DNA of 13,897 nucleotides from Pseudomonadota bacterium. Lineage in GTDB: Bacteria > Desulfobacterota > JADFVX01. A model generated the notes under the pieces. That model worked only from the letters and a program-made list of their open reading frames with translations, searched no databases and had not been told where the DNA came from. The position numbers and the translations under genes were made by a program. Location of the stretch: positions 1-13,897 of the forward strand of contig JADFVX010000025.1 of NCBI GenBank assembly GCA_015222755.1. The letters are read 5' to 3'. Shown piece after piece: positions 1-6,184 of this stretch (its first letter is position 1; each line of letters opens with the position of its first letter).

Positions 1-308
1 CAATGGCCTAGCTGTCTGAGGGAAAAAGAAAAAAATCTTGCATTGGCTTTTTGTGTGTGATAAAGTCGCGATAGTTGCCCGTCTGTAAAGGCTTTGTAAG
101 GTTATTCCTCCCTGATAAGATCAGGGTTTAAAATAATCGATATGATCAAAAACTTTGAGAGGGAGGTGATATTGATTTAAGGTGAGTCGCTGAAGATTTA
201 CCCGCTGAAGAAATTCATATTGATGATTGAACAGGTCATCAGGGATAAAAAGTTTATAAATTGATTTTTAAACAATCGTTTAATTAAATAACTAGGAGGA
301 AGAAAAGA
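1..308 (+). promoter_or_regulatory. Long leader of the porin gene with several dyads
   Basis: These 308 bases hold no convincing gene. Visible structure: a perfect 7-bp hairpin ccctgat-aag-atcaggg (110-126); a very strong Shine-Dalgarno-like string ggaggtgat (162-170) with no good start codon behind it; a 9-base direct repeat cgctgaaga (189-197 and 203-211); a dyad tgatga/tcatca (221-241); and a dyad ttaaac-aatc-gtttaa (268-283) just before the porin ribosome binding site. No promoter stands out; ttgcat (38-43) with taaagt (61-66) at 17 bp is only a weak sigma70 candidate. The stretch could be a structured 5' UTR or the end of an upstream gene's untranslated region. I do not recognise a known riboswitch class here. 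Confidence 0.35.
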
Positions 309-1595
309 ATGAAGAAATTTTTAGGTTTGATTGCAGCAGCAGCAATGGTAGCTGCAGGCGTCGCGCCAGCCATGGCGGCAGATGTAGAGCTAAGTGGTGA
401 GATCAAGGTGAAGCATGAGATCAAGGAGAATGCTGACCTCAGCAATGCCACTGGCGACGGAAGGAACTACACCAAGCAGCGTACCAGGCTTAACGCCAAG
501 GCTAAGGTGGATGACCAGACCACGGCCTTCATCTCTCTTGCTGACGTGAGATACTGGGGTGAGGATAATACTGTCATTGATACTCTAACTGTTCCTGCTA
601 CACATACAACCAAGAATAATCCCGACGGTACGGGTGTCCATCTCAACGAGGGATGGCTGAAGGTCGATAATCTCCTCGGCCCTGTCGGCATCAAGGTCGG
701 CCGCCAGAGACTTTCCTTCGGCAAGCAGAGGCTCCTCGGCGCGCTGGAGTGGACACTTGAGGGTAACAGGTGGGACGCTCTGAACTTCCAGCACAGGTCG
801 GATATGGTGGATGTGGATCTCTTCTTTGCTCAACTTAGCGATACGTCTCATACTTCTACGGATGGGGACGACCAGTTGAACGGACTCTATGTAACTCTCA
901 AGCCTGTAAAGGGACAGAAGATCGATGTCTATGCCATAAACAAGCAGACAAACACGACTTATGATTCCGATCTGCTTACTCCTCTTGTATATGAAGGTGC
1001 TAACCAGGACTTCATGACCTATGGTCTCAGGTCTGCCGGTAAGGCCGGGCTTCTTGACTGGGATGCCGAGTACGCAACTCAGGATGGCTGGAGCAACGAT
1101 AGCGGAGCTGTCCAGAGTAAGCAGGACGCATCAGCATGGGCGATCGGCCTTGGTGCTTCCCCAACCAAGATGATCAGGATAGGCGCTCAGGCCTGGAAGG
1201 CGGATGGTGACAAGGGTAACACGGTTAATAATGAGGCCTTCAACGGACTCTATCCTACCAACCACTTCAAATATGGAATCGCAGACTATGCCGGTTCTAA
1301 CTGGAGCAACAGGCAGGGTTACGGTTTTGATGTAACTGCAAAGCCTGTAAAGGGCCTTAAGATAAAGGCAGAATATGTAATACTCGAAGCAGAAGAAGAC
1401 TTTGCGACCGGTGGCAATGATGTCGGTCACGAGTACAACCTCCAGGTTTTTGTGAGCCTCACAGAGAAGGTTAAGCTCTATGTATACGGTGCATGGTTTA
1501 ATGCCGACTATGACTACAGGTCTTCTCTCGTTGCTCCTCTTTTGAATGACGAAAGGTATGAGTACTATGGTGTCACAATCGACGCCAAGTTCTAA
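309..1595 (+). CDS. Outer-membrane porin, alginate-export-like beta barrel
   Basis: Probable outer-membrane beta-barrel channel. A classical signal peptide is visible: MKK, a hydrophobic Ala-rich core, and an AMA cleavage site after about residue 23. The mature 405 residues alternate short hydrophobic and polar stretches typical of barrel strands, and the chain ends in Phe (IDAKF), the usual signal for the BAM complex. The segment at residues 131-148 (GRQRLSFGKQRLLGALEW) resembles the conserved core of the alginate_exp (PF13372) family, whose members are common in Deltaproteobacteria with largely unknown substrates. The start is supported by aggagga (294-300), nine bases before the ATG. The gene is followed directly by a strong terminator and appears to be monocistronic. 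The transported substrate cannot be read from sequence. Confidence 0.8.
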   Translation: MKKFLGLIAAAAMVAAGVAPAMAADVELSGEIKVKHEIKENADLSNATGDGRNYTKQRTRLNAKAKVDDQTTAFISLADVRYWGEDNTVIDTLTVPATHTTKNNPDGTGVHLNEGWLKVDNLLGPVGIKVGRQRLSFGKQRLLGALEWTLEGNRWDALNFQHRSDMVDVDLFFAQLSDTSHTSTDGDDQLNGLYVTLKPVKGQKIDVYAINKQTNTTYDSDLLTPLVYEGANQDFMTYGLRSAGKAGLLDWDAEYATQDGWSNDSGAVQSKQDASAWAIGLGASPTKMIRIGAQAWKADGDKGNTVNNEAFNGLYPTNHFKYGIADYAGSNWSNRQGYGFDVTAKPVKGLKIKAEYVILEAEEDFATGGNDVGHEYNLQVFVSLTEKVKLYVYGAWFNADYDYRSSLVAPLLNDERYEYYGVTIDAKF

Positions 1596-1621
1596 GATAA
1601 GAACATAATCAGGTAAGATTC

Positions 1622-1653
1622 AAGCCCCTGCGCGTTGCGCAGGGGCTTTTTTT
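1622..1653 (+). terminator. Intrinsic terminator of the porin gene
   Basis: A perfect 12-bp stem aagcccctgcgc / gcgcaggggctt (1622-1633 and 1637-1648) with a 3-base gtt loop runs into seven consecutive T (1647-1653). It starts 27 bases after the porin stop codon. This is a textbook rho-independent terminator for plus-strand transcription. Confidence 0.95.
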
Positions 1654-1700
1654 ATTTCTCATCGGATGAGTGAAATGATGCGGCACATGTTGGTACAAAA

Positions 1701-1724
1701 GAAAGATCGCTTCACTGCGTTCTC
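1701..1724. repeat. Degenerate partial copy of the C element
   Basis: The string gaaagatcgcttcactgcgt and the bases after it resemble the right end of element C (gaaagactgccgcgcgctct). Both are followed by ctgttggttcagg of an A-B module. The order gaaaga...ct-ctgttggttcagg seen here recurs at 1956-1995, so this appears to be a worn remnant of the same mosaic unit. Confidence 0.4.
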
Positions 1725-1844
1725 CTGTTGGTTCAGGTTTGTACCCCAAGGGTACTTCTTTCGGGCGTAACCTGAACCAATCATTTTGGGCTGTATCAAT
1801 CATTTGTTAAGGTTTAGGTTCAAGTTGCAAACTTGAACCAACAG
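1725..1844. repeat. A-B palindrome module 1
   Basis: Two imperfect palindromes in tandem. Palindrome A has 12-bp perfect arms ttggttcaggtt (1728-1739) and aacctgaaccaa (1769-1780) around an inner hairpin gtaccc-caa-gggtac (1741-1755). Palindrome B has 10-bp arms ggttcaagtt (1817-1826) and aacttgaacc (1830-1839) with a gca loop. The module's own outer ends, ctgttggttcaggtt and aacttgaaccaacag, are 15-base inverted repeats of each other with one mismatch, so the whole 120 bp could also fold as one hairpin. The same module recurs at 1983-2083 and 2687-2794, all within 650 bp of the transposase gene. Confidence 0.9.
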
Positions 1845-1912
1845 AAATAACGCGGTGCCCTGAGCGCTAGCGAGGCCCTTAGGTTCCCGAAGAAATGCCC
1901 TTGGGGTATGCT

Positions 1913-1978
1913 GGCAGAGTAAAATGCCCTTGGGGTTCGATCTGTTGCTTGAAAAGAAAGACTGCCGCGCGCTCTGCC
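1913..1978. repeat. 66-bp C element, copy 1
   Basis: A 66-base element bounded by 7-base inverted ends ggcagag (1913-1919) and ctctgcc (1972-1978). It differs from the copy at 2819-2884 at only three positions by eye. A 15-base part, aaatgcccttggggt (1922-1936), is also found just upstream at 1893-1907, so the bases between 1893 and 1921 look like a local duplication. The cccttggggt part is an inverted copy of the inner hairpin of palindrome A. Confidence 0.85.
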
Positions 1979-1982
1979 TCCC

Positions 1983-2083
1983 CTGTTGGTTCAGGTTTGC
2001 AACCTGAACCAATCATTTGGGGTTGTATTAACCATTTGGCTTGCATAAAGGTTTAGGTTCAAGTTGCAAACTTGAACCAACAG
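1983..2083. repeat. A-B palindrome module 2
   Basis: Second A-B module, shorter because palindrome A lacks the inner hairpin: arms ttggttcaggtt (1986-1997) and aacctgaaccaa (2001-2012) are separated only by tgc. Palindrome B follows with arms at 2056-2065 and 2069-2078. Outer ends ctgttggttcaggtt (1983-1997) and aacttgaaccaacag (2069-2083) match those of module 1. It lies 40 bases before the transposase start. Confidence 0.9.
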
Positions 2084-2090
2084 TATTTGT

Positions 2091-2110
2091 AATCTGAACC
2101 AACCATTTGC
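2091..2110. repeat. Half of palindrome A abutting the transposase gene
   Basis: aatctgaaccaaccatttgc closely follows the right arm and tail of palindrome A (aacctgaaccaatcatttgg at 2001-2020), but no left arm precedes it. It ends 12 bases before the transposase start codon. It may mark the left boundary of the mobile or ancestral transposase unit. A similar loose fragment, tgttggttta (2651-2660), lies on the other side of the gene. Confidence 0.6.
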
Positions 2111-2122
2111 TAGTATGTATAT

Positions 2123-2620
2123 ATGCCGTCAGTTAGAATAAAGAAGGAATTAAATCAGGGAATATATTTCCTCACTTTTACCGTAAGGCGATGGTACTAT
2201 CTGTTTGACAGGCACAATCGTTGGGAGATTCTTTTAAGTTCCTTGCGCCACTGTCAAGAGCATAAATATCTCAAGATCTATTCCTGGGTTTTTATGCTAA
2301 ACCATCTTCATTTAATGGTTCAAGGTAACGATGTTGCCGGATTTGTCAGAGACTTTAAAAAGCATACCTCAAAAGAACTGAAGAAGAATATTCTGGCTAC
2401 TGAACCCGGCATACTGAAGCTTTTTGAAAAGGATGAAAAATATCGATTCTGGGGGAATACCAATATGCCAGAACTTATTGAGAGCGAAAAGTTTTATTGG
2501 CAAAAATTGAATTATATTGAGCAGAACCCTGTTAGGAAACGTTACGTGGAAAATCCGGAAAATTGGATTTATTCGTCAGCAAGCAAGGATTGCTTGCTTA
2601 AACTTGAAAAAATCGAATGA
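2123..2620 (+). CDS. IS200-like Y1 transposase, REP-associated (RAYT) type
   Basis: A 165-residue HUH single-strand DNA transposase of the Y1_Tnp (PF01797) group. The metal-binding HUH motif is H61-L62-H63 in LNHLHLMV, and the nucleophilic tyrosine is Y131 in NYIEQNPV, a signature of the REP-associated branch. These enzymes nick and rejoin single-stranded DNA at hairpins, and RAYTs act on or spread short palindromes around them. Both catalytic motifs are intact and there is no frameshift, so the protein is potentially active. It stands alone with no tnpB, and is flanked on both sides by palindromic modules, as expected for a RAYT. No clear Shine-Dalgarno site precedes the ATG. Its DNA looks more AT-rich than the genes around it, which suggests acquisition. 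Confidence 0.9.
   Translation: MPSVRIKKELNQGIYFLTFTVRRWYYLFDRHNRWEILLSSLRHCQEHKYLKIYSWVFMLNHLHLMVQGNDVAGFVRDFKKHTSKELKKNILATEPGILKLFEKDEKYRFWGNTNMPELIESEKFYWQKLNYIEQNPVRKRYVENPENWIYSSASKDCLLKLEKIE
2578..2598 (+). repeat. Perfect hairpin in the 3' end of the transposase gene
   Basis: agcaagcaa-gga-ttgcttgct is a perfect 9-bp stem with a 3-base loop inside the last codons of the transposase. No T run follows, so it is not a standard terminator. It may be fortuitous, an mRNA 3' structure, or a hairpin read by the enzyme. Confidence 0.6.
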
Positions 2621-2686
2621 ATCTTATTGTTTAAAGGTGTAAACTTTTATTGTTGGTTTAGCCTTGCAAGCTGCGCAAGTCGATAT

Positions 2687-2794
2687 TGTTGGTTCAGGTT
2701 TGTACCCCAAGGGCACTTCCTTCGGGCGTAACCTGAACCAATTATTTGGGCTTGTATACAGGTTTAGATTCAAGTTGCAAACTTGAACCAACAG
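2687..2794. repeat. A-B palindrome module 3
   Basis: Third A-B module, downstream of the transposase and in the same orientation as the others. Palindrome A arms are ttggttcaggtt (2689-2700) and aacctgaaccaa (2730-2741), with an interior close to that of module 1 (ccccaagggcacttccttcggg). Palindrome B has arms at 2767-2776 and 2780-2789 with one mismatch. It ends in aacttgaaccaacag (2780-2794), as do the other two. The A-B gap here is 25 bases, against 36 and 43 in modules 1 and 2. Confidence 0.9.
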
Positions 2795-2818
2795 TAGATA
2801 GTGAAGCCCTTAGGTGCC

Positions 2819-2884
2819 GGCAGAGTAAAGTACCCTTGGGGTGCGATCTGTTGCTTGAAAAGAAAGACTGCCGCGCGCTCTGCC
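2819..2884. repeat. 66-bp C element, copy 2
   Basis: Near-identical partner of the element at 1913-1978: same length, same 7-base inverted ends ggcagag (2819-2825) and ctctgcc (2878-2884), three substitutions. It is preceded by the same gcccttaggt string that occurs upstream of copy 1 (1874-1883). It ends 12 bases beyond the dgkA stop codon, so it forms the 3' flank of the minus-strand operon. Confidence 0.85.
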
Positions 2885-2896
2885 CTTAACACCTTG

Positions 2897-3271
2897 TCAG
2901 TTAAAGAAATGTGAATAACAGATAATCCCCCATACTATACCAAGATTTACAAGGCTTAATAAGACGGCCGCAGAGCCGATATCTTTCGCACGGCCTGAGA
3001 GCTCGTGATGTTCCAGCCCTATACGGTCAACTACTGCCTCAACGGCGGAATTAAGGAGTTCCGTGATAAGCAGGAGAAGGCAGCTTCCTGTGAGAAGCAG
3101 CCATTCAACGACAGTTTCTCCCACCCAGAAGGCGGCAGGTATCAATATAAGGCTTCCCAAAACCTCCAGCCTGAATGCCGCCTCGTTTTGCCATGCGGCC
3201 TTGAGACCTGCCAGGGAGTTTTTGGTGGCGCTTATAAGCCTCTTAAGGTCGTTTTTCCCGGTTTTATTCAT
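2897..3271 (-). CDS. dgkA: Diacylglycerol kinase (DgkA family)
   Basis: Small integral inner-membrane kinase that phosphorylates diacylglycerol to phosphatidate with ATP, recycling lipid released during envelope synthesis. It aligns well from memory with E. coli DgkA along its whole length. Key parts: amphipathic N-terminus with LKAAWQNEAAFR; three hydrophobic membrane segments; the signature ELLNSAVEAVVDRIG, whose first Glu corresponds to the catalytic Glu69; and HELSGRAKDIGSAAV. The ATG at 3271 gives 124 residues, the usual size, and lies one base after the upstream amidotransferase stop. A TTG at 3283 would add four residues and overlap that gene. Neither start has a clear Shine-Dalgarno site, so translation is probably coupled. 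It is the last gene of the operon; the C repeat follows. Confidence 0.93.
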   Translation of the reverse strand: MNKTGKNDLKRLISATKNSLAGLKAAWQNEAAFRLEVLGSLILIPAAFWVGETVVEWLLLTGSCLLLLITELLNSAVEAVVDRIGLEHHELSGRAKDIGSAAVLLSLVNLGIVWGIICYSHFFN

Positions 3272-3272
3272 A

Positions 3273-4136
3273 TTATACTGCAAGCTTTATGGGCTTCATC
3301 TCTACCTTGTTGTTTTCGGATATTGTGACCAGGTGATTTGGAGGGACCTCTAGCCAGTCCTCCCTCACGCTTGTAAGTGGTTCCGAGGAGACCAGGGCCG
3401 TCTGGAGCCCCTGGCAGTCCCTTTTCATCCTGAAATCACCGTTGTGGAGTTCAAAAGTGGAGCCACAGGAGACATAAAGTGTTGGCGGCTCCTCTCCGTC
3501 ATCGCTGACAAACCTGGAGACCAGCATTTTTTCCCCATCGGTGACGGCAAAGTTAAGGTAGGTGGCAGAGTCGTCATCCACCTCATTACTCCAGTGAAGT
3601 ATTTTTTCAATTGTGGCGACGAGGGCCTTTTCCATGTTCTCCATAGTCGGGCTTTCTTTGTCTTTTCCGAGTTGCTCAAGGAAGACAGCAAATGAGTGCT
3701 CGGAGTCTGAGGTGCCAAGAATTATGTCGTAATGTTCATCAGAGAGGGAGTCGCGCATCCTGCGTCTTATCTTGTCGATAGGGCCGATCATTCCATTATG
3801 CATCCATAGAAACTTTCCATGCTGGAACGGGTGACAGTTTACATCACTTACAAGCAGGCCGGAAGTGGCCGCCCGGACGTGGGCAAAGATGCAGGATGAA
3901 CGTATCTTTTCGGATATACGGTGAAGGTTCGCGTTGCTCCAGGCAGGGATAACGCTGGTAAACAAACATGGTACAGGATCTTTCTCAAGATACCAGCCCA
4001 CACCAAAGCCATCGCCATTTAAGGGTTCATCGCGTTCCCTGGAGTGAATACTCTGGGTGATGAGCGAGTGTTCCGCGTTCATAAGCAGGTCGGCCATCAA
4101 TATATCATTTCCCTTGTAGGCAAGGAATCGGCACAT
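3273..4136 (-). CDS. Class II (Ntn-type) glutamine amidotransferase
   Basis: Stand-alone N-terminal-nucleophile glutaminase domain of about 287 residues, of the GATase_4/YafJ/EgtC/Dug3 group. Members hydrolyse glutamine or gamma-glutamyl amides. The protein begins Met-Cys-Arg-Phe-Leu-Ala-Tyr; Cys2 must become the free N-terminal nucleophile. This fixes the start at the ATG at 4136 and not at the in-frame TTG at 4142, which would leave two extra residues before the Cys. The ribosome site aggggag ends 8 bases before that ATG and agrees. Other family marks: NGDGFGVGWY, FAHVRAATSG, NCHPF and the HNGMIG loop. It lies 98 bp behind gatA and directly before dgkA. No ergothioneine genes are nearby, so EgtC is not supported and the substrate is unknown. 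Confidence 0.85.
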   Translation of the reverse strand: MCRFLAYKGNDILMADLLMNAEHSLITQSIHSRERDEPLNGDGFGVGWYLEKDPVPCLFTSVIPAWSNANLHRISEKIRSSCIFAHVRAATSGLLVSDVNCHPFQHGKFLWMHNGMIGPIDKIRRRMRDSLSDEHYDIILGTSDSEHSFAVFLEQLGKDKESPTMENMEKALVATIEKILHWSNEVDDDSATYLNFAVTDGEKMLVSRFVSDDGEEPPTLYVSCGSTFELHNGDFRMKRDCQGLQTALVSSEPLTSVREDWLEVPPNHLVTISENNKVEMKPIKLAV

Positions 4137-4240
4137 ATCCAAATCTCCCCTTCAGTGTGCTGCTATATAAAGATATATACCATAGTTGCAGTGAATAGAA
4201 AAGGCCGGGATTATTGCAGCAGGGTAAGAAGAAAAGCGGT

Positions 4241-5698
4241 TTAGAACTTTGGCTTTCTTTTGTGCCAGTCAGTGGCCTGCTCATAGGCATGGGCAGCCTT
4301 GAGGACTGTCCCCTCTTCGAAGTGCTTGCCTAGTATCTGTAGTCCTATGGGAAGTCCCCCCTCGCTGAAGCCGCAGGGCACTGATATACCCGGCAGGCCG
4401 GCAAGATTGCAGGAGATGGTGAATATATCGGAAAGGTACATCTGAAGGGGGTCGGCAGACTTCTCCCCTATCTTGAAGGCAGGGGATGGCACTGTAGGCG
4501 TGACGATGATGTCGCACCTTTCAAAGGCTTTTTTGAAGTCATCACTGATAAGACTGCGCACCTTCTGGGCCTTGAGATAGTATGCATCATAGTAACCTGA
4601 AGACAGGGCATAGGTCCCGAGCATGATGCGCCTCTTTACCTCGTCGCCGAAGCCCTGGGCCCTTGTCTTTTTGTACATCTCAATAAGTTCTGTAAGGCCC
4701 TCTGCACGGTGGCCGTATTTAACTCCGTCAAATCTGGCAAGGTTTGAGCTTGCCTCGGCAGGTGCTATGATATAATAGACGGCAACGGCATATTCGGTAT
4801 GGGGAAGTGATATGTCCACCACCTCGGCACCGAGTGCCGCCATGTCTTCAATGGATTTTGTTACAGAACGGCTTACATCTTCATCCATGCCGTCTATGAA
4901 ATATTCCTTAGGGATGCCTATCTTCAAGCCCTTTATGTCCCCTGTGAGCATCTCGCGATAGTCCGGCACCTCGCAGTTAATTGATGTGGAATCGAGTGGG
5001 TCATGGCCCGACAGGGCGCCGAGCAGTATGGCGGCATCCTCTACGTCTTTTGTCATGGGCCCCACCTGGTCCAGCGAGGATGCAAAGGCTACCACGCCGT
5101 AGCGGCTCACCCGGCCGTAGGTAGGCTTCATTCCTACCATGCCGCAAAGCGCCGCCGGCTGGCGTATGGAGCCGCCCGTATCTGTGCCGAGAGAGGCGAT
5201 GCACTGGTCGGCGGCTACACTTGATGCAGAACCGCCGCTGGAACCTCCGGGTATGCGGCTTGTATCCCAGGGATTTTTCGTGGGGCCGTAAAAGGAGGTC
5301 TCCGTAGAGGAGCCCATTGCGAACTCATCCATATTTGTCTTGCCTACAATAACTGCCCCTTCTTCCTTTATCTTGGCAACAGAAGTAGCGTCGTAGGGCG
5401 GTATGAAGTTGGAGAGCATTTTTGATGAGCAGGTAGTGAGTAGACCCTTTGTGCAGAATATGTCCTTAACGGCAATGGGTATGCCCGTAAGCGGGGCTAT
5501 ATCGCCCGATGCTATCCTTTTGTCGGCCGCCTCGGCCGCAAGCATTGCTTCGTCGGCTGTAAGGCTTACAAAGGAATTTATCTCTCCATCCGTCACTTTT
5601 ATCCGGTTTAAGACATCGCGTGTCAGCTCGACAGAAGAGACCTCCTTGCTGTCGAGCTTTGAGCGCAGCTCATGTATTGTAAGATTTTCAAGACCCAT
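4241..5698 (-). CDS. gatA: Glutamyl-tRNA(Gln)/aspartyl-tRNA(Asn) amidotransferase subunit A
   Basis: Amidase subunit of GatCAB, which releases ammonia from glutamine and channels it to GatB for conversion of Glu-tRNA(Gln) (and often Asp-tRNA(Asn)) to the cognate aminoacyl-tRNA. The 485 residues match the usual length. The amidase-signature triad is intact: K78 in AVKDIF, cis-Ser S153 in GGSSGGSA, and S177 in GTDTGGSIRQ, one lower than the S. aureus numbering. The ATG is preceded by aggag five bases upstream; that site overlaps the gatC stop codon, so the two genes are closely coupled (8-base gap). gatB is not in the window. In the organism this implies an indirect route to Gln-tRNA or Asn-tRNA. 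Confidence 0.97.
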   Translation of the reverse strand: MGLENLTIHELRSKLDSKEVSSVELTRDVLNRIKVTDGEINSFVSLTADEAMLAAEAADKRIASGDIAPLTGIPIAVKDIFCTKGLLTTCSSKMLSNFIPPYDATSVAKIKEEGAVIVGKTNMDEFAMGSSTETSFYGPTKNPWDTSRIPGGSSGGSASSVAADQCIASLGTDTGGSIRQPAALCGMVGMKPTYGRVSRYGVVAFASSLDQVGPMTKDVEDAAILLGALSGHDPLDSTSINCEVPDYREMLTGDIKGLKIGIPKEYFIDGMDEDVSRSVTKSIEDMAALGAEVVDISLPHTEYAVAVYYIIAPAEASSNLARFDGVKYGHRAEGLTELIEMYKKTRAQGFGDEVKRRIMLGTYALSSGYYDAYYLKAQKVRSLISDDFKKAFERCDIIVTPTVPSPAFKIGEKSADPLQMYLSDIFTISCNLAGLPGISVPCGFSEGGLPIGLQILGKHFEEGTVLKAAHAYEQATDWHKRKPKF

Positions 5699-5706
5699 GT
5701 CTGCTC

Positions 5707-5994
5707 CTACTCGATGACCTTTGGCACTTTAAAGCTGCCGTCTTCTGAGTCCGGTGCGTTTGAAAGCCCCTCTTCTGCGCTGAAGAAATCCCTGCAAATA
5801 TCTTCCCTGAATGCGTTTGTTGCTGGTACTGCATGGGAGGTGGGCTCCACATTTTCCGTCTCCAGTTCGGCTAGTTTATCAATGTAGCCCAGGACGTTGT
5901 TCATGTCACCCGTCAGCTGCTGAGATTCTTTTTCGCTGAGTTCCAGTCTTGCCAGGTGGGCTACCTTACGTATCTCTTCTGCTTGGATCTTCAA
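5707..5994 (-). CDS. gatC: Glutamyl-tRNA(Gln) amidotransferase subunit C
   Basis: Small 95-residue subunit that wraps around the GatA-GatB interface and is needed for stable GatA. The start IRKVAHLARLELSEKE, the middle YIDKLAELETENVEPTSHA, and the ending FKVPKVIE are all GatC hallmarks. The start codon is TTG (5994-5992): there is no ATG near the N-terminus and an in-frame stop lies just upstream, so the choice is forced. The ribosome site is weak (gggg about 12 bases upstream), which could keep its synthesis low. It is the first gene of the minus-strand operon and is divergent from gpsA. Confidence 0.95.
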   Translation of the reverse strand: MKIQAEEIRKVAHLARLELSEKESQQLTGDMNNVLGYIDKLAELETENVEPTSHAVPATNAFREDICRDFFSAEEGLSNAPDSEDGSFKVPKVIE

Positions 5995-6130
5995 ATTATT
6001 AACAACCCCATATGTTTGGTTTCAGGCAAGATAAAATATCACAAAGATGTCATGCATTCAAGCTTCATCTGGTTTGCAGTAAGGCCCTTTCCGTCAGAGC
6101 AGGGGGCTAAAATCTACCGTTTTTAATGGA

Positions 6131-6161
6131 CTGTCACGGTAAGTTATGGTAGAAATATACT
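6131..6161 (+). promoter_or_regulatory. Candidate gpsA promoter
   Basis: tatact (6156-6161) matches the -10 consensus at five of six bases; ctgtca (6131-6136) matches the -35 box at four of six, with a long 19-base spacer. Transcription would start near 6168. That leaves too little leader for a start at 6170 but room for the ATG at 6185. Weak by sequence alone. Confidence 0.35.
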
Positions 6162-6184
6162 CTTGAAATATGAGAGATAATGGA

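Noticed and set aside
223..264. Leader peptide of 13 residues starting at ATG 223
   Set aside because: No Shine-Dalgarno site precedes it and the sequence has no attenuation-like codons.
1609..2012. Two minus-strand open frames of 64 and 70 codons in the repeat region
   Set aside because: They consist of repeat palindromes and terminator sequence, have low-complexity products and no ribosome sites.
2663..2679. Small cttgc/gcaag hairpin between the transposase and module 3
   Set aside because: Only five base pairs with a seven-base loop and no T run; not distinguishable from chance.
1725..2794. CRISPR array
   Set aside because: The repeats are three palindromic modules of unequal length and spacing, with a transposase among them and no regular unique spacers.
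3273..4142. EgtC of ergothioneine synthesis
   Set aside because: No egtB, egtD or other ergothioneine gene is nearby, and the general class II glutaminase fold fits equally well.
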